In this document: positions 49,003 to 60,500 of the stretch, piece by piece
Position numbering within the stretch: position 1 is the stretch's first letter
Layout: each line of letters opens with the position of its first letter
Assembly (NCBI GenBank): GCA_011009095.1
Contig: VTPC01003991.1
Span: forward strand, 186,342 to 250,341
Direction: 5' to 3'
DNA: 64,000 nt
Source: Ignelater luminosus
Taxonomy: Eukaryota > Arthropoda > Insecta > Coleoptera > Elateridae
Position numbers and translations under genes: made by a program
Notes under the pieces: model-generated
The model's input: only the letters and a program-made list of their open reading frames with translations
Told to the model about the DNA's origin: nothing
Database searches by the model: none

Positions 49003-49700
49003 ATGTACAAGATTATAATTTGCTTCTTATTTAGCATCATTTTTGGTATCCAAGCCAAAACACACATTGATGTTAAAGAATTAAGGTGTTTAGGTAAGAA
49101 TTTTTAGTATACTGGAAAAGCACAGGGAAAACCCAATTTTTAATTCCATTGATTTCAGTATGTAAGGCAACATTAGAAGAATTAGACATCGCAATTAAGA
49201 AAATTGATCCTTCAAGAAAAGTAGAAATTGGTGGTTATAGACTAGATCCTGAAGGAAACTTGAAACAAAGATCGATTTCTGAAGCAAAATCTGAAATACA
49301 TCTCTCTGAATTAGCTGATTCAATCTGTGAAAAAATGGAAGATTATATTCGAGCAACTTGGAAGCACAATGGAAAGTTGACTATATTGAGGCTTATTGAT
49401 TCTAATGGACAAATGAATGTAGATATGGGACGAGTTGATGTTATTCAAGATGATGATTTAAATAAGAGCTTGAAGTATTATGTATGTAATTTTAATTAAG
49501 GCGTTGTACAACTTTACTTATAACTTTTACTGTTTTAGTGTGAAGGGATAATCGAGGAATATGAAGAAAGTATTATTAAATATTATAAAAATGATTCTAA
49601 AAACATTGAAGTAAAAGTATGCACTGAAGAGGCTCAGCTATGTCCCTTTATGTTTCCTGAACCAAAGGAACCAAAACAACACGAAACTGATGAATTATAA
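49003..49700 (+). CDS. sel: Canopy/Seele-type ER saposin-like protein (CNPY2-like)
   Basis: Three exons: 49003-49093, 49159-49481, 49539-49700; 576 nt, 191 aa. Residues 1-18 form a hydrophobic signal peptide (MYKIIICFLFSIIFGIQA). The mature chain has the canopy cysteine pattern: C29/C32 in CLVCKATLEELD, then Cys in SICEKM, YYCEGIIEEYEE, KVCTEE and QLCPF, six in total, forming a saposin-like fold. The C-terminus is TDEL, an HDEL/KDEL-like ER-retrieval signal. Canopy proteins are ER-resident chaperone-like factors; fly Seele acts in processing in the Dorsal pathway in embryos, and vertebrate CNPY2 affects signalling and receptor turnover. Best match is to the CNPY1/2 subgroup by length and motif order. 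The ATG is the first in frame ahead of the signal peptide. Confidence 0.92.
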
Positions 49701-50354
49701 TAGTATTTACTGTATTCTGATAGGTTGTGTTTATATACATAAATTGTTGTCTTCCACTTAATTCTATTTGCAAAAGGCTGTTTACAATTAATTATTTTCT
49801 AATTTGTTGAAAAGTTTTGCAATAAAGATTACATTAAATTGTCATTACAAATTTTATTTTGGGAAGGTTTATAAAGTCCTATATTGTTGAGTTCAAGTAA
49901 ATATTGTGATTATAAAAATCAGGGGAATATTGCTAGTTTTGGTTTCTTTTTGTAGTAAAAGAATAGAGGAGTTTTTTTGGTTTATCTGCAACCTGTGAAA
50001 TGTGAAAAGGAAGAGGTTATAAAGATTAATTTATAATAACTTACTGAAGTTTTATTTTATTTAGATCTGTGGGGTCAGAGAATATAAGTTACAATAGCTT
50101 TTAATAATTACTCAATACCCCATCGGTTATTAACGTTATTAATGAAATAAATCGTGAAATGCATACGTAATTACAAAAGTGAGGTTAGATTAATAAGATG
50201 GTTCTTGGTGAATAAGATTAAGATTGTTAAGACATACTTATAAAATTTGAGGAATTTTTATTACTTTGATACAAGGTATTATATTATTTTGCAACTACGT
50301 TTCGGTGAATAATAATTCCTAACTTTTCTCTCCTTAAAATATTTTTTGTAACAG

Positions 50355-50392
50355 GTTATAATATGTACAAACATAATTATCAAGAATGGTAA
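50355..50392 (+). promoter_or_regulatory. STRAD 5' leader with uORF overlapping the start
   Basis: A possible acceptor (TTTTTGTAACAG, ending 50354) precedes the coding ATG at 50386. If this leader is exonic, an ATG at 50363 opens a nine-codon uORF (MYKHNYQEW) ending at 50390-50392, overlapping the main start in another frame. The main ATG has a better context (AAGAATGG). Confidence 0.4.
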
Positions 50393-51923
50393 ATTTCGAA
50401 GCAAATAATGATCATTATAGCACTGTATCACTGCTAGGACAATGCTGGGATGGTTTAGCTATTGTCCACTTAGCAAAACATATCCCTTCAGATAAAATGG
50501 TAGCTATAAAAAGATTTAATATGGATAAAATAAAAGAAGAGTCAAATCTAGTTGAAGTGAGAATGACACAAATATTATTTTAATTCTGTTAAAAGAAAAA
50601 TAATTTAATTTTAGCATGAAATAATTCTCACCAGACAATTGCAACATCCTAACATTACACGGTATTATTCGTCTTTTGTAATTGGTCCTGAAGTTTGTGT
50701 TGTTAGCCCTTTGATGGCATTTGGATCATGTAGAGATTTATTAAATACCCATTTTAGTCATGGTTTGCCTGAAAATGCTATTGCTTTGATACTTAGAGAA
50801 GTTTTAGAAGGATTAGATTACATTCATAAGAAAGGTTTTATTCATAGGTAGGCACATAAAGAATTTGTTATTTTGCTAGTGTTATAAACAGATTTAATCT
50901 CTAGGGCTTTAAGAGCTAGTCATATTTTAATATCGGCAAATGGCCGTGTATGTTTATCAGGCTTAAGATATGCCTGTCCAATAATTGAACATGGAAGGTG
51001 GCAAAGACAAATTCATTCATTTCCTGCAAGTACAGCTAGAAATTTAAACTGGCTCAGTCCAGAAGTTCTAGAACAGAATTTACAAGGTGAAACCACGATA
51101 AAATTTATCTGTAGGTTTGTCCCTATAAAAATCCAAAAGCAAGTATCAGGAGTTTCTATAAGTATTAGGCATTTATGTAAGTGTTTCTGAAATCCAAATG
51201 TGCAGTTCAAACATTTAATGTGCAAGCTACTAATAGTTGCTGATGTTTTGGATTGTTGTAGGAACAAACCTCATATTACATTATTTTATATATTTAAACT
51301 TTGTATATCAGGTTACAATGAGAAATCAGACATATACAGCATTGGAGTAGTCTTATGTGAATTGGCAAATGGGGCAGAGCCATTTGCAGGGATGCCAACA
51401 ACGTTGATGCTTATAGAAAAAGTACGCGGTGCTGCACCTCAGTTACTTGATTGTACCACTGTTCCTAGAGATGAAAACAATGAAATCCATGGTAAATTAA
51501 AATAATTCTTTTTGATTTCAAATGTGCTTATTTGAATTGCTTCCATGTAGAGTAGATAATACATAAGTAGAAAATGTTGCAGGTTTTTCACAAGATCAAG
51601 CTAATAGACGTTTTAGTGAAGGTTTACATCAATTGGCAGCATTATGCTTACAAAGAGAACCAAAATGTCGTCCAACAGCATCACAACTTCTGACACATTC
51701 TTATTTAAAAGTTAATCGTAGAGGTTTACAATTGCCAGATCTCTTGAAACCTGCTATACCATTAAGTGATAGAGTTGCACAAAACACAGGTTGGCATTTT
51801 ATAATTTAATTGACTGCTGGTCTAAAAATGACTATTTTCTTAATTTCAGATGAATTAGCAAATTTGGATACAATTCAAAGAATGTCGGATTTAGAATTAT
51901 ATACGTGTGAATGGGATTTTTAA
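50386..51923 (+). CDS. Stlk: STRAD pseudokinase (STE20-related adaptor, LKB1 activator)
   Basis: Six exons: 50386-50556, 50615-50847, 50905-51086, 51312-51491, 51583-51789, 51850-51923; 1,047 nt, 348 aa. STRAD binds and allosterically activates LKB1 together with MO25. The kinase fold is recognisable, but catalytic motifs are degenerate. HRD is replaced by HRA (134-136) in HRALRASHILIS, and DFG by SGL (153-155) in LSGLRYA, as in vertebrate STRAD. Family blocks [24 protein letters not shown] and CELANGAEPFAGMP are conserved. The ATP-site VAIK lysine (K42) is retained, whereas vertebrate STRADA has Arg there. The protein ends WDF, matching the C-terminal WEF tail that docks on MO25. It is shorter than human STRADA, which has a longer insert after the activation region. 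Introns are short (57-225 bases). Confidence 0.94.
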
Positions 51924-53149
51924 TAATGAAATGATAGTATTAATTTATTGTATAGTTAATTAATCATGCCTTCTAGGAATAAGTTCTATACAGCCTTTAC
52001 AGTCAGTCTTAAAGACTCTTTGTAATGTAGATATTTATGAAAGACTGTCAATATAAATCTTGTTTTTATAGTTTTCTCATTTATTGCCGATAAAACATGT
52101 TAGAACACATTTAATATCTAATTTTTAACAACTTAAATTTATCATTGCACATTTTGAATACAAAGTAGATGAAAGTAGACAAGACGTCTTTTGAAAATTT
52201 AATCGTGCCCTCTACTAATGGATGTCTATGAAACAAAATTTGTTCCAAGTGTGGATGGATATTAGCATATAGTGAACTCTGTACCTTGTGAGTATAGTCA
52301 AAGGTATTCTGGGAAGATAGGTCATAGACTACTATTCATTTTTCTGTCAAATGTAACATTCTTCATTATATAAAGTTGCAATTCTTAACATGTATAGAGA
52401 CTTTATTATTTCGAATTCTGCTTTACTGCCAGTTAATGTCAAGATGTATGTACTATGTGACCTGTGAATGTCAAGTATCCCTTCAACCTCAAATTCTATC
52501 TATTTTAGGTTATGTTTATAGCCTAAAAATGTAATGCTGTCAGATTTCACAAGCATTACAGTCACTGTTGCATCTCATCATTCTTTGCTTTGCAAAGGGA
52601 TTCCTAATTATTGTTGACATTTTGTAGTGTAATTGAAAGTATGTAACAATTATTCATTTTGCATTTTACAAATTCTGATGCCTTTCTTATTAGTTATTAT
52701 ATAATAGTTTAATCAAAAAGTAGATAGAAAGTATGAAAAATCACAAATATTCAAACTGACAACTACAATGACTTTAAATCGATATAAAACAAAATTTTGT
52801 GCTAACAATGAAAAATCCCATGGCAGTTCCTCATCAGGAATCTAATGCTGTTGATCAACCTTTGAGCGAGTGGATAGGAAAGGTTCCTGAAACAGATCAA
52901 TTTTCTATAATAAAAATAGACATTTTAATGTTGCAATTAGCTTCCTACGTTCATTTGTTTTGGAGAGTTGACATCATCAATTCCTTTAAATAGGAATCCT
53001 CCGATTTTTTCGCAATTTTGATAGACCCTACTACTGTCTAAACGATGGTATAAAAATCTTTGCATTTAATAAAGATCTATCTATATAAATGGTCTTTTTA
53101 GAAGTAAAGTTTGCTAATGTTGTTTATCAAGAATATGCCACAGTTATGT

Positions 53150-54157
53150 CCCACTAAGTAAAGTGAACTGGCAGAAAATCTCGTAAACTTCTATCAGCAA
53201 CTGCAAGTTACAGTGTGCATTAGTTGTGAACTTAAATCAAATTTGCTGCAAACCAAAAACTGCCTCACATGGCACTAGCATGTGTAAACTTACAGCAAAC
53301 TAGGCAAGCAAGTTGCAAACAAGTTCATGAATGAAAGTTAGCTGTAACTTGCAGTACAGTACTACCATTTATAACTATTTGAATGCTTCAGAATACTTAT
53401 GTAAAACAAATGAAAAAAATCGACGTAAACGTAAAATATTTATTTTTGTATTTAAACATTGCATAAAAAGTTACAATATTCTTATAATAAATTTAAAAAT
53501 GAAATACATTTAAAAACAACTTAGAATTAAACTTTATAAAACGAGAACATACTTTATTAAACTCTTATGATGTAATAATAAATAAATAAATATACACTGA
53601 TTGCAAAAATTAAATTAAACACTATAAAACACGCGAATGTTTTTCTATGTACATTTGGGGCCCTAAACTGCACGTTTATCTCAAAATGCCAAAAATCATC
53701 CTAGTAATAATGATGACTATGATGACGATTGACTATGCGACGCCATTATAGAACAAACGGAGTAAACACTGATAAACACTGTAAACCACGTGCACCAATG
53801 GTCTTCGATGGTTGCTCGGCAAACTACGGCAACGGCTAGCATCCATCAGAAACTAATAAAAGCGCATGTCTTAATAAATACTTTACGAATGTGAACTTAT
53901 TGCACTTATAATTGTAAACTTTCTTCAACAAATTTGCTGTAAATCCATACTGAAAACTTGAAAACAATTTTTATGTGCAAGTTAACAGGAAGCTTTCTAA
54001 AGATAGTTTGCATTTGCAAACTTACTATACATTTCTTAATGTAAATTATGAAAAAATTATTTGCAACAAACTTCCCACTAGTTACTTTTTGCAACTTACA
54101 AAAATTAAGGATAATCAAGTTTGCTGCAAATAATTGTAAGTTACAATGTTTAGTGGG
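53150..54157. mobile_element. ~1-kb element with CCCACTAA ends and subterminal GCAAACTT-type repeats
   Basis: CCCACTAA at 53150 is matched by TTAGTGGG ending 54157. Both ends carry repeated words in both orientations: TTTGCTGCAAA, TTGCAAACTTA, GCAAGTTACAG and AACTTGCAG. One is an internal palindrome, GTTTGCATTTGCAAAC (about 54,007). Dense subterminal repeats resemble non-autonomous hAT-like or foldback elements. The central 53,640-53,880 is much more CpG-rich than the rest and looks like a captured promoter-like fragment. No transposase frame is present. Confidence 0.6.
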
Positions 54158-54207
54158 TACTTCCCTAATGAAGGAATTTAATACAATACATATTTACACT
54201 GCAAAAG

Positions 54208-54279
54208 AAATAAGTGAGATTTACCCTGTCAAGCATGGAAGCCTGCAACCATGCAAAGATAGGGTAAATCACTTACTTC
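54208..54279. ncRNA. miRNA-like hairpin candidate
   Basis: Arms of ~30 bases (AATAAGTGAGATTTACCCTG... and ...AGGGTAAATCACTTACTT) pair almost perfectly around a ~10-base loop (AAGCCTGCAA). The mismatches are a two-base bulge, one G-U pair and a small internal loop. The size and imperfections fit a pre-miRNA. It lies just outside the 53150-54157 element, so a transposon origin is also possible. No known miRNA seed was recognised. Confidence 0.35.
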
Positions 54280-54520
54280 TCCTGAAATGTACATTATTTC
54301 ATCTATTGTTAACCCTAGTTTAACAGAACTGTCTGTTATAATAATTTGTTTTTCAAATTTTGGACGCACTCAGTAGAAAAACCAGCTATCGCTACTCCAA
54401 CCATTCCATAATGTCAACGCTGTCAATAGATGAAAATTTGATGTAGCGTACCATCAAATTTTACTTAACCGTTTACCAAGTGTTGAGTCTGCTGAATGCA
54501 CCCATTAGATATTATTGGTT

Positions 54521-54534
54521 GTTGCTATGGAAAC
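54521..54534. promoter_or_regulatory. X-box (RFX-binding) motif
   Basis: GTTGCTATGGAAAC fits the X-box consensus RYYNYYATRRNRAC at every position. RFX factors use this motif in ciliary-gene promoters. No ciliary gene was identified next to it, so function is uncertain. Confidence 0.45.
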
Positions 54535-56040
54535 AACATACAAAGTAGAAGCAGAAGTAAGGAAGGCAGTATAGCCTACTTATCGGGGAGATAGTAGAAA
54601 AAATAACATGCACAGAAACTCATAGGTAAACATTATTTATTATATGAAACAAAGTTTGAATGGCATACATGGAAACAATAAAATACTTTACACATTATTT
54701 ATAATTATAATAATAAAAATATCTTCATAAAGCTTATACCAAGTATAATTGGTAATTTCACAATTTTTCCATCACACAAAATATTTTTAATAATATGTAT
54801 CTCATTTATAAATTTCCATCTACATTTCTGTATCTATAAAAAATATATTAATATTTTCATTTTACTTTAAAAGTCTAAACATTATTCTTTGATAAATAAA
54901 ACTGGAAGAAAGATATATAAACATTCATTTCATGAAAACACTGATTGCTTATTATATGCACCTAGAAATATTTATACAGCATGGAAATCGGTGACCTGGA
55001 CATAGAAGCCATAAGAGCACATGACAAGGAATAATACCTAACATTAATGGAAATAAGATGTACATAGCTACACTATTTGGGTGGTGTAGTACCTAGTCCA
55101 CATGTCTCCATTATCCCATCCAGCAGAGCAAATATTATGCACTTCAGAAAGTACTTTGACATAAATTATCACGTGGAGAAGATTCAAAGTTGTTCAGTTA
55201 CATTACAGCAGTCATACTGTGAAAGTAGACGAGATTCATTTACGGTTCTGTTTTTAATTTTATTTATGGCAGCTTTAAAATCCATTAGTAGAAGTTAAGA
55301 TAACGGCAACTAGTGGTATCATATATGATATATTATAACTGGTCAGTTGTATGTCTAGGTCATTGATTTCTGTGCTGCACTGTATGTATCTATATCTATA
55401 TTATGACTAATTATCATATCAGAATCAGCACAATATAATACATATGTCAAGATCACATTTACAAGAGTGAGAATTTATTATTGAGAATTGGAAATACCAT
55501 CACAGTTCTAATTTTTAAATACAAATTCCCTTATACTAAATTTTAGTTTAGTACAATGGAAACTCCTACACTTGAATACATTTAATTTTTGATACAGGAT
55601 TATAAGTAAGGCGGGAGAAGGGGTATTTTACTTAAGTAAGTAAAATAAGTAACTCATAATTGTAAATAATAGAAGGGTTTACTGCAATAACTGAACATGC
55701 TCATGTTTTAAGTGACAAAAAGAAAATTGTTCATGCAGTAATTCCACGTTAACATAAAATAAAAAATTCATATAAATAATAAAATAATAGCTAAAGCAAT
55801 GTGTAATAACTGAATATTCTTAAATAGAAGAGTAATTATGTTTTCTTGTTCTCTTCTAAGATTCTTAAATAGGAACATGTTCAGTTATTGTATTAGAGCT
55901 CTTGCAATTGCTCAAATCATTTATTTTCTTTAACAATAAATTCAGAATAGTGATAGAAAATAATAGCATTATAAAAAGAACATAGTTGGCAGCTTGATAG
56001 TTTTTAAAATTACTATTTTGACTGTACACAATGTAAAACA

Positions 56041-56506
56041 TATACAGTGTGTCTCCGGATTGACTTTACTATAGGTATAATTGATCAAAAATTTCTGAAT
56101 CTCATTTTGATGTTTTGGGATACCGCCCTGCTTGGTCTGAAAAGAATTTCAAGCAGATTTTTAGTTTTTAAAATCCAAGACAGTCATGACAATTGAGAAA
56201 AAACCATTTTATGTTGAAGCAAAGTGCCATTTTGATCAATAAAATTTCACAAATATCAGATCACTTTGACTAAATCAATATTTGATTTGTATTCTTGCAT
56301 TGTAATTACAGAAAAAAAATTCAAATTGAGTAATTGTTATGCATTTTCTTTTTTTTTGAATACAATACTTGATTAGAAACTTACATTAAATTTTTTTTTC
56401 TGTAGTTTTCTTTTTTTCAGACCAAGCAGGGCGGTATCTTAAAACATCAAAACCAGATTCAAAATTTTTTGATCAACAGTGAAGTCAATCCGGGGACACA
56501 CAGTAT
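56041..56506. mobile_element. Inverted-repeat element with TACAGTGTGTCTCCGG ends
   Basis: ~100-base arms: TATACAGTGTGTCTCCGGAT at 56041, and the reverse complement of ...CCGGGGACACACAGTATA at the right end. Both continue through TTGATCAAAAA, TTTTGATGTTTT and GATACCGCCCTGCTTGGTCTG. The ~260-base centre is non-coding. The ends are similar in type to the element at 11625. Confidence 0.85.
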
Positions 56507-57588
56507 ATCATATAAGATATAAAAAGGAAAAAATTAACAATATCAATCAAAAATTAAATAATTCAAATTCAATAATGAGTGCAAGTAGTTTAAATGGAAT
56601 AGTGTTAACATACAGCAATAATAAAATGTTCCATTACTGTTCACCATTTGCTTGCCTTTTAAACATATTTGAGCTTGAACTTGAAGATTATGGCATTTAA
56701 ACTATTTGGATGCACCAGCAAATATCGAGGGTGTGGGAGACAGTGGCATTAAAATAAAATGTGTGCCATACAGGGTAGTCTCCGATACCTAAAATAATTA
56801 CCTACTTTAAAAATTCATCACAACAGTGTTTCTGGTGCATCCAAATCACATTAATGGTTATCCAGGAAGTGGATTTATAATGGACAGGCAGCATAACAGA
56901 TATAACAAGTAAGAACTTATCAACTTCAAGTATGAATGAACAGATGGTGAGTGATTAAATGTCTTAGTACTGTCTTACTTTAAAATTGTACTATTTATAC
57001 TACTTGCATATGTTACTGCCGCATAGTTGATTTTCCAGGTGAAAGGGGGGGAATGTACTTGCCCTAAAATAAAAGTCCTTCATACAAAAGCTTAAAGAAT
57101 AAGATGTAAGTACATTGATGAGCATAAAAACATAGCTTTTACTGAATTTACAATTTTTTTCTATTTGAACTAAGGCTAATAATTTTGTTATCACCATTAT
57201 TTTCTGATAAAAATTGGGAGTATTAAAAATACACCAAACAATAATAACAAACTTGACAAAATATTTTTATTTTGTCCTAATTTTCAAAGGAATTTAAAAA
57301 CACAAAAATCTTGAACATGTATGTTTGTTTATTCACTATGAGTGCTTGGAATTGTCTTTTGATTTTGTAACACAAATGATAATTCTGATAACCCAGAGTG
57401 CTTGTTTGTTTTATATGCAAAACTGTAATAATTTTTCCAACCACATTATTAGATATCTCACAACTTAAAAACAAAAGAAAAAAAATAACAAAAAAGAAAA
57501 AACATTGACCTAAAAATAAAATAACAACCAAGAATAATACTAGCCATGATTTGTTATAAGACTGATTTTAAGCCAATCTCAAATGCTA

Positions 57589-60500
57589 TCAAGACTGACA
57601 CTGAGTGCATGCACCAATTTGTTCTTCATTATATTTCTCAGTTTGAATTGTGCAGCTAACAACATTCAAACGACTTCGGACTATGCATGTTGCCTGTTTA
57701 AGTACAGCATCTCTATCACAGTACTGATCTACAAAAGAAATAAAAGTAAAAAGTGAACACATGGTTTTACAATATTGTAATGTTTTGAAAACTACTAACC
57801 TACGGCCAAATGTACAGCGACCGCATCTTTTCCAGGTGATAATGACCACACATGCATACCATGCACATGCTTGACACCTGGAATGCTCATAAATAATGTT
57901 ATAAGATCGGCTACATGTTTTGGACTTGCTTCTACCAAAATCTTAATTGCATCGTAAGCTACCTTTAATGTAGCGTAAACAACAATTATAGAAAATAATA
58001 AAGTGCAAATCGGATCTGCCATTTTTGCATTTGGAAATAGTTTTATTATAATTGCAGCGATCAATACACCAATACTCTGTAACAAATCACCTAAAACATG
58101 AGCAGCAGCTGCCCGAACATTTATATTTTCATGTTGAGGTTGAGTTCGAAGACCATGAGAATGTGTATGACATACTCCATGCAAGACAGCACCCATTCTA
58201 AAACAGAAAAATGTAAAAACCATTAATAATAAATCTATACAAGAATATTTTCAATTCAATTTTCTTTATTGTAATTAATATTAACAGTGTGCATTCAGGC
58301 AAGAAACTTGGAGTTAAGAGTGGAGTTTATGTCAAATTGTGTCATGTGACCAAGGTATAAAGTAAGTTATATCAGTCTAGCTCGAACATAATGGAGCTTT
58401 TACAGTTTTAAATTCTAAATTGTAGTGTGAATTTTGTTTATAAAATAATGTTAAACAATTAAATTTTTCATAATAACAAACAAACTTATTATCTCAAAAC
58501 CAAAATGAATGATTTTAACTGCTGTTCTTTTTGCAAAAACAGGTATTTCTTTTATTCATCTTCATCTGATGCAGATGATAAATTAAATAAATGAAGAAAT
58601 TTAAAAACTTTGTGGAACTAGCAATTTTCCTGCTTAAGTAAAAATTCAACTTACAAAAAACACAAAGTGCTACAAAACATTTGAATTTTTAATGTTTGTA
58701 CATGCTTACTTTGTCAACTCTCTCTTGAAGCACCGAGTTTGCAGAGTTAACACTAGAAATACTGCTCCATATTATTCAAATGGAATGGAGCCAATTGAGT
58801 TAACTTGGAGCATGCAGAGTTGTTTGCCCGAATGCAGTATATCACACTTTCCTGATTTGATAGCCAGATTTATCAGGGTTAATAATAAAGTGGTATTTTG
58901 TTTAAATGCTTCAAAACTAAGAGAAATTTTTGTCGATAATGTTGCTATGAAATAAATTGATTTTTCTTTGTTTACACTACTACTGATTTTGTTTTGAAGC
59001 AATTGGTTTAAAGCCTGATGGGTTACAACTAGAGTGCCTTGATATCAATTTGATGTTTGCTTGTCTTTAGGTTAGAATGTGGACACACTTGTCAAAGAAG
59101 ACAGACAAAAACATACGTTAGCTCTCTACTTGTAAAGAATAGAAGAACCATTTACAGTTAGTCTGGCAAACATACCCCACTTTTCAAAAATGATATTGAG
59201 AAGTCCATCAAATGTTTATGTCCAAATATGAGCAGTTTCTGTTCACATTTCTTACAAGTACATGGGCAGGTACAATATGAGGAGCATGCTTGGGAAAATG
59301 AATAAAATCCACATTTACTTTACATAATTTGTGTTGTTGATACCTCTTATTAGTTAATTCTTGTTTACAGGTATTCATTCAACCAATCATATGCTGTATC
59401 TGATGTAAACATTACTTGCAGTTTTGTAGGTTCTTTCAGACACAAACAAATCCCATTATAAGGCATTTCTATAAGTAAGAATTTCAATGGTCTGTACACA
59501 CTTTCCCCATTATATACGTTTTGACTATGATTCATCTATTATTTTAATTCCTAGCTGCATTCATTTTATCTATTAAATCAATCTAATATTATGATCTAAG
59601 ATGAGTTAAATGTAATGATTTTTGTGCATGAAATGAATGCTTCATCTAAAATGTTCACGTAAACATAACAAAAACGATTCAACTGATCATTTAAAACAAC
59701 AAGATCATTTTAATTGATTTGAATCAATTCAAATTGGTGAATTGAATGCAGCTCTTGTTTATTAGTGATTCTTACGGGGATCCACAAAAGCCGACAAAGG
59801 GCGTACAGTAGTAAATTGATGTAATGTACATTTGCCTTTAGTGTATTTACAGTGTGTATTTGACTGTTATAAGTAGAGTGCGGATGTTTTGGCAAAATGC
59901 CTAAATGCCTAAGAATGCCTGAATTAACTATTTTTACTCATAAATGCTTTTTTTATTTATGAGTACTTATTTTGTTTTAAATTTAAAATAATTGCCAGTT
60001 TTTCATAGAAAACACTACAAACAATTGACTCAGTTCCTAGAAAATGACATTATTTGAATTATGGTTTGCGAAATTTGTTATTTTAGTTTTAAGGGTGGCG
60101 TTTACGTAATATTGGAACAACGGAGAAACATGCTGTCACATCTTTAAATTCCTGTTAATTTTGAGATAATTCAAGTGAAAGAGATATAGTTAGATTCTAA
60201 AAATATACTGTTAGGCCTGTTGGCACGTTTTAAGTCGAACATGCTTATATTTAGAGCAGAAGAAAATTTCAAAAAATCACTTGCTTCTATTATAAACTGC
60301 ATTGTGCATAATATACAATTGCGATGAATTACTTTTTATTTAATGTACAGTTTAAAAAACTGAAATTATGAATTAAACTGTATAAGTTCCTATAAGAATT
60401 TTTTGGTTGTAACCTGAAGAAAATAGAATTAATATTTAAATAATGGGACTTAAAAAAGTTAATGGTTTCATATCACAATTCGATCACATTATAGTGTCAA

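Larger units (their letters stand above)
51924..57588. other. Intergenic region between STRAD and ZnT (convergent)
   Basis: No host exon is supported. The region holds the 53150-54157 element, a hairpin, an X-box motif, an inverted-repeat element at 56041, and clustered short inverted repeats at ~55,680-55,900 (AATAACTGAACATG / CATGTTCAGTTATT). Short open frames here have no recognisable domains. Confidence 0.55.

Noticed and set aside
53804..53819. Second X-box-like sequence GGTTGCTCGGCAAAC
   Set aside because: The central AT of the consensus is CG here, so it does not fit the RFX motif.
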